64,000 bases of DNA, from NCBI RefSeq assembly GCF_037975245.1, contig NC_092562.1, positions 31,188,554 to 31,252,553 of the forward strand, given 5' to 3'. Numbering within the stretch: the stretch's first letter is position 1; every line of letters starts with the position of its first letter. Position numbers and translations under genes: made by a program. This stretch comes from Apostichopus japonicus (lineage: Eukaryota > Echinodermata > Holothuroidea > Aspidochirotida > Stichopodidae). Positions 59,442 through 64,000 of the stretch are shown piece after piece. Below the pieces are notes generated by a model. It worked only from the letters and a program-made list of their open reading frames with translations, had not been told where the DNA came from and did not search any database.

Positions 59442-60223
59442 TAGTGGAGTGAAATTTTGTGTACATATCTTTGTTCGATGCACCTGTATAGTGTGATTAC
59501 AACTTTGGCAAGTTGAAAGTTTGTAACCAGGGCTTCCATTGTTCAGCCATGTGGTTTAAGCTGTTTTTGTGAAAATTAAGCATGGCTTGGTCGGTTCTCT
59601 TCAGCTGTTCATCCTAAGAGATTCTTGCTGCTGGAGTCCCCTGCAGCTGGTCTGTCCTCATTAACTCCTTACTTTCTGTCTTTTTTTGTGTAAATTTGGG
59701 TCATTTACTGCTCTGGATATTGTATTATGACCTTTACTCTATGGTGACGAGATGAAGTGCTGTTAGAAGCATTGATGTATTACGCTTTTACTTCTTCAGG
59801 CTCAGATAAGATTTTATCTAAGATGGTGGCCAACCAATGGGCCTATGGTTTACTGTGGTGGAAAGCCAATCCAAGCTAGCAGGACGAGATGTCTGAGAGC
59901 ATTAGGCTTTTAATTTCTCACTCTGCAAGCATTAATGTAGCTATCATGCAAGAATATCTTCCCAGTTAAAAGGATTGTCTGGTGGCCCAAAGAAGTAACC
60001 TTCAAAAATAGTGAATAATTTTCCAAGCATGTTGTCAAAGTATGAGAACGCTAATGTTGCGTTTGACAGAGAAACGATTTTTTAATCGATAAGGATAGAC
60101 ATTTCAAATATGATTTGAACAGTACAGAACGTGACGTCAGCTATGCCATAGCAGATTGCTACATAACCCACCCGCCGCACAGTTCCTATACGGTAATCAC
60201 AACAAAAACTGCGTTTGTATACA

Positions 60224-60781
60224 GATAAATTCCTTCCTTATTTTCCGGTGAAATTTCTTAGAAATTAGATATGTTTTCAAAAACTCCTTAAGCCGCCATG
60301 TACTAGATCGGTGGTTCCGTGATCTTTGCGTAACACAAGGTAAATTTGAACAGCAGACTCTTCGTTGTTTAGGCTATACATCGCGCTATTCAGCTCCAAC
60401 GCGAAGAATGTTCGCATGTAGGCTATACTCAGACGTTGACAATCGAACAGTTCTGCGAAGCCTAAGCTTGTCAGTGCTACATTCTGCTCTGACAACGATT
60501 CCGATAAATTTCTTCCATAATTTCCGGTGAAATTTCTTATAAATTCGATATGATTTAAAAATCACCTTAAGCCGCCATATATGTAGTAGATCGGTGGTTT
60601 CGTGGTCTTTGTGTAACACAAGATAAGTTTTAACAGCAGACTCTTTGTTGTTTATACATCGCGCTATCCAGCTCCAGCGCGAAGAATGTTCGCGTGTATG
60701 GGCTACTCTAACGTTGACAATCGGACAGTTCTGCGAAGCTTCTCGGTGCTATATTCTGCTCTGACATCGATTCCGCCAAGT
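60224..60781. repeat. 279-bp local tandem duplication, unit 2
   Basis: Same two diverged units as 27655-28212. Confidence 0.93.
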
Positions 60782-62196
60782 TTCATCTTTCGGTGTACTT
60801 TTCAAGTTTCCGTTTACTGTTAATTTGATCCGTGAATTTTATTTCAGCGATTTCGAAGAACAGTTTATGAACTGTAGTTTGAGTATAGTGTACTAACTAC
60901 TATTTGCAACGCTATACGTTCACGAGTAAGTACGTTATATATATTAGGCAATCCAATGTGCTTACACGTGAGTTTATTTGCTGCGGAAATGGGAGTGCTA
61001 ACTTCAACTCGCCTGTTTTGCCTGTTTGCAAGCACTACGTCAATCACCATATTGAAGCGTTCGAACAAACGGTACTTTTGGTGAGAAACTGTTGAATTTG
61101 AAACCAGATTTCTACAAGAAGAAAACGTCGAATGGGGACAATTTTTACATGGTTAGAAAGAGAAAAATAATAACTACAAGGGCAATGTATCAAAATCTTC
61201 CACCAGACAATTCCTTTAACTGAGTAAGATAGAATACTTCACTAGTTGAGCATAGACTGATTTGTTATTGTTTTGCTGTGTCTCCATGAGTTGTGTAAGT
61301 TGTCCTTGTTTTTAGTCATGTCGAGCGTTAAAAGGACAAGAGCTTACACATTGTCGTGTCTTGGTCATGTGTTGAAGGACTAGAGGTATTTTGAACACTG
61401 TCAATTATTATGCACTATTATCTATAGGAATGAGGTGTATTGTGTTGAAGTTATAGTTATTTATATTGTTTGTGCTGTATGCAGCACAGCCAAGAACAAT
61501 AGCTTTGCTTATTTGTATCGTATTTTGTATTTCCTTCTGTGCATTTCACATTATCATTGTGTATGTATTGGTTTTTGTCAATGACATGGCCGTGGTATTT
61601 AGTCAGGACAGGGCCAGATTAAGCTAGTGCAGGGCCTGTAGTATTCAGCTAAGGCTTATTCCATTTTCATTTCCATCTTTGTGCAGCAGGTATGACTTCA
61701 GTTTCAAATATTTATGCATTGTATATCATATAGATACCACACTCCCATTAATTATTGTGTTAAAATACTAACCCCAATTGAAGGTAATAATTCGCTATTT
61801 AAACCCTAAACACCCAGTTGCTCATAAAGTTGAAGGCAGTATGGTACTATAGTAAAAGAGCTAGTGTAGAGTCACTGAATCAGAATTGAATGCTTGCAAG
61901 CATTAAGTGCGGGGCCATTGAAAATGCGGGGCCCATGTATTATATGGGTAGGCTATATTGTTTTCTGCGGGACGAGTTGTCATGTTTGGACTTATCCATA
62001 TGTTTACTTTATGTATTCCTGTGTTATCCTTTATTTGATAAAGTTTGATTGTTCAGTATATTTTAAGCTGAATAAATGCGTATTTTGTTATACATTGACT
62101 GTATTAACTTTTGATTAACTGTAATAGTACTGCATCATTTGAAAATGCGCCCTTTAATGCCTCTGTCATAACATTTACCTTCCTCTGACATTTTAA

Positions 62197-64000
62197 AGAC
62201 CAACTATGGAGACTTTTCGATGAACATAAAATCCCACCATTTTGCATGTATGTAATCCTTAACTCACTCCAATTACATTGCTGTAATTAACTTTACCAAT
62301 TTCTGGCGTTAAATACGTGAAAAAAATGGGTAGAAAAGTCAGCTTTATAGGAAACTTATTTCAGACATCCTGAAACAAGACATCAGGTGACCATGTGACG
62401 TCATCTTTGGTATACTGCACTCACAACAATACTTTTAGTGTGTAAAGTTGTATACTTATAGCTGCCAAAAACGTCAACGATATTACTCCTTTTCCCCCGA
62501 AATGCCACAACTCTGTGTTGTTGGAGGTTGCAGTTATACCTCAGCCAACAAAAGCAGCAGCTTTTTTAGCTTTCCGAGTAGAAGAACCGATGTACAACGC
62601 TGTAGACTAAATTTGGATCAATTTTGTGAGATCGACGAGGAAAGATTTTTCAGCACCCGGAGTATCTCATGCCCATGAGTCCACATGCATGACCCTGCCT
62701 CCGTGTATGCTGCAAATGTCTCATTCTGCGAAACTTATATACTTTCGACAGCTGTGGCGGACATAGCTAATGTGAAATTGACCCTTTCAAGTCTCCTCCT
62801 AAACACGTCCTGCTATATCACGCAATTGACAGTATACTATTTACTGTTTGAGATGACCGTATGTAGACAGTGTATAGACCGTGCCTATAGGATAGCATTG
62901 TTTGTACATGTAGTGAGTTTAAACCCCCGCCGGGGTTGGCTCACAGCATGTGTAAATAGTCATGTTAGGATTTCATCGCATTTATCCATTTCATTTGTTG
63001 TATTCCAGTATCGTGAGTTTGTGATACATGTTTTATATTGTCCGTTATGCTTGTTCCGGCATCTGCATGGTCCAAGGAGTGGAATAAAACGGTACTATAT
63101 AGGGATCGGACGTTTTATTTTGTAAGTGACTGTCTTTTGATTGTGGGATGTTACTGTTTCAACTAGACCTATTGGAATTACACAGAGTCACGGTAGTATT
63201 TTGCCCAGGATTGAACGAGAAACGTAGATTTGGATATTCACTGCTAACTTTGGTTATTGACAGGATTCTATTTCTGTGTTTGTACTTTTGGATATGAAAA
63301 CGAGTAAGTACTACGTTCAGCTGAAGCTTAGTCATGTATATGCTACCCTGGTCGATTCGGGCCAGCGTCTTCTCGTAGTTGTTCGATTATGTTTAGTGTT
63401 TCATGGGTTGACAGTAACGTTAACCATTTTCCCGTCACATATCACGCATGAGGCATCTTTTAGGTCTATTCTTCTGTTCAGTTTGCGGTATCTTGCGATC
63501 AAATTGTAATACGGAATCGGCAAGCTGCGTGCATGTTCTACAGTATATTGTACCGTACATACCTATCGACGCCGCTATTTAAACGATGCCTTCATTTTAG
63601 TGGAAAGTTTGCAAATAAAATAACACATTTTACTAAATTTTCTGCTTAAAATTATCTTAAAACTAGTTGTTTACCTTAATGTGTTCTTGTTTAAAGCCAG
63701 CTTTTCAAACGCTCGAAATTGGAAGTCAAATACAGTACAAATTGTTTGCTATCTATGTATAAACAGTGCCTATTTCAGCGTTTGATTTTTCGCGGTATAC
63801 CAAAGATGACTTCACACGGTAACCAGAGAATCCTTTTGGTCAATCTCTGTTTTCAGACATTCCAGAGGTACATGTCACTTGGCCACCCCTTTTTGTGGTT
63901 ATTTTTTGATGGGTTATAGTCGGTTTTCGAAGATTATTTTTTACACATGTTGATTATGGGTATGTAAACTCCCAAATTAATGGAAAATCCCCCCCAAAAA
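62197..64000 (+). mobile_element. Kolobok-type transposon, unit 2, right end outside window
   Basis: The left TIR AGACCAACTATGGAGAC follows TTAA at 62193-62196; the right TIR lies just beyond 64000. Unlike the rest of the unit, the interior from about 62554 differs from unit 1 by roughly 20 substitutions and small indels in 1.4 kb. Confidence 0.85.
62502..62678 (+). pseudogene. THAP domain remnant, unit 2
   Basis: Starts MPQLCVVGGC as in unit 1 but reads KSSSFFSF where unit 1 has KSISFFSF. A small insertion after RCRL (CTAAATTTGG against CTTTGG) changes the frame, so the conserved tryptophan segment is lost and the frame ends early. Confidence 0.72.

Larger units (their letters stand above)
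59186..62196. other. Unit 2 intron between EGF exons 1 and 2
   Basis: Counterpart of 26617-29627. Only one substitution noticed (near 59764). It holds the exon relic and the 279-bp duplication listed separately. Confidence 0.5.
1..64000. repeat. Direct tandem duplication, ~32.57-kb unit, two copies
   Basis: Nearly every feature in 1-31,430 recurs in the same order and orientation 32,564-32,575 bases to the right. The offset changes only at small indels: a 9-bp loss in unit 2 after 35123, a 1-bp gain near 43310, an 8-bp gain near 51253, a C-run difference near 52352-52362 and two fewer ATT units near 59180. By eye only about 20-30 differences separate the copies across the 29-kb core. The exact breakpoint cannot be placed because homology runs to position 1 of the window. 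A real recent segmental duplication and a false duplication from assembling two haplotypes would both look like this. Confidence 0.97.

Noticed and set aside
1-64000. CRISPR array or bacterial mobile island
   Set aside because: Spliced exons, LTR elements and intron structure show animal DNA. The tandem repeats are long and lack unique spacers of even length.

Overview
This is metazoan nuclear DNA: short exons bounded by AG/GT splice sites, long AT-rich introns and several classes of eukaryotic transposons. There are no prokaryotic operons. The host gene resembles the extracellular part of a Tie-type receptor (EGF-like modules followed by Ig-like modules). With Mag-type Gypsy, Kolobok, Copia and CR1/L2-like elements, this suggests a marine invertebrate, perhaps a deuterostome. 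Species and phylum are inference only.

The dominant structure is a direct tandem repeat of about 32.57 kb. Unit 1 covers roughly 1-32,573 and unit 2 roughly 32,574-64,000, with the end of unit 2 cut off by the window. The offset between matching positions is 32,564-32,575 because of small indels. From about 950 to 29,980 of the unit the copies are almost identical. From about 29,985, through the unit junction, to about 950 they are clearly more diverged.

Each unit carries, on the minus strand, a series of phase 1-1 exons. In transcription order for unit 1 these are EGF (32200-32334), EGF (25915-26070), EGF (24957-25091), EGF (23789-23932), Ig-like (22061-22327), Ig-like (19046-19369) and Ig-like (10348-10608). 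Unit 2 repeats the last six at 58490-58645 down to 42912-43172; its first EGF exon would lie beyond the window. I see no signal peptide, transmembrane segment, kinase exon or terminal exon. The window may therefore be the middle of one very large gene with an internally doubled exon cassette, tandem partial genes, or an assembly duplication. The seven exons total 1,422 bp, so a duplicate would stay in frame and add 474 residues.

The introns hold a complete but mutated 4.66-kb Mag-type Ty3/Gypsy element (14015-18675, 197-bp LTRs, ATGCT target duplication), a decayed Copia relic (3140-4831), a 5'-truncated CR1/L2-type LINE end with an ATT tail (26151-26616), and a Kolobok-type DNA transposon with TTAA flanks and a THAP-domain remnant (29628-31452). 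They also hold a foldback palindrome (1483-1646), an unclassified dispersed repeat in two copies, local tandem arrays, and decayed relatives of one EGF exon. All recur in unit 2, so these insertions predate the duplication, or the duplication is artefactual. The remaining intervals are AT-rich intron in which I see no gene.
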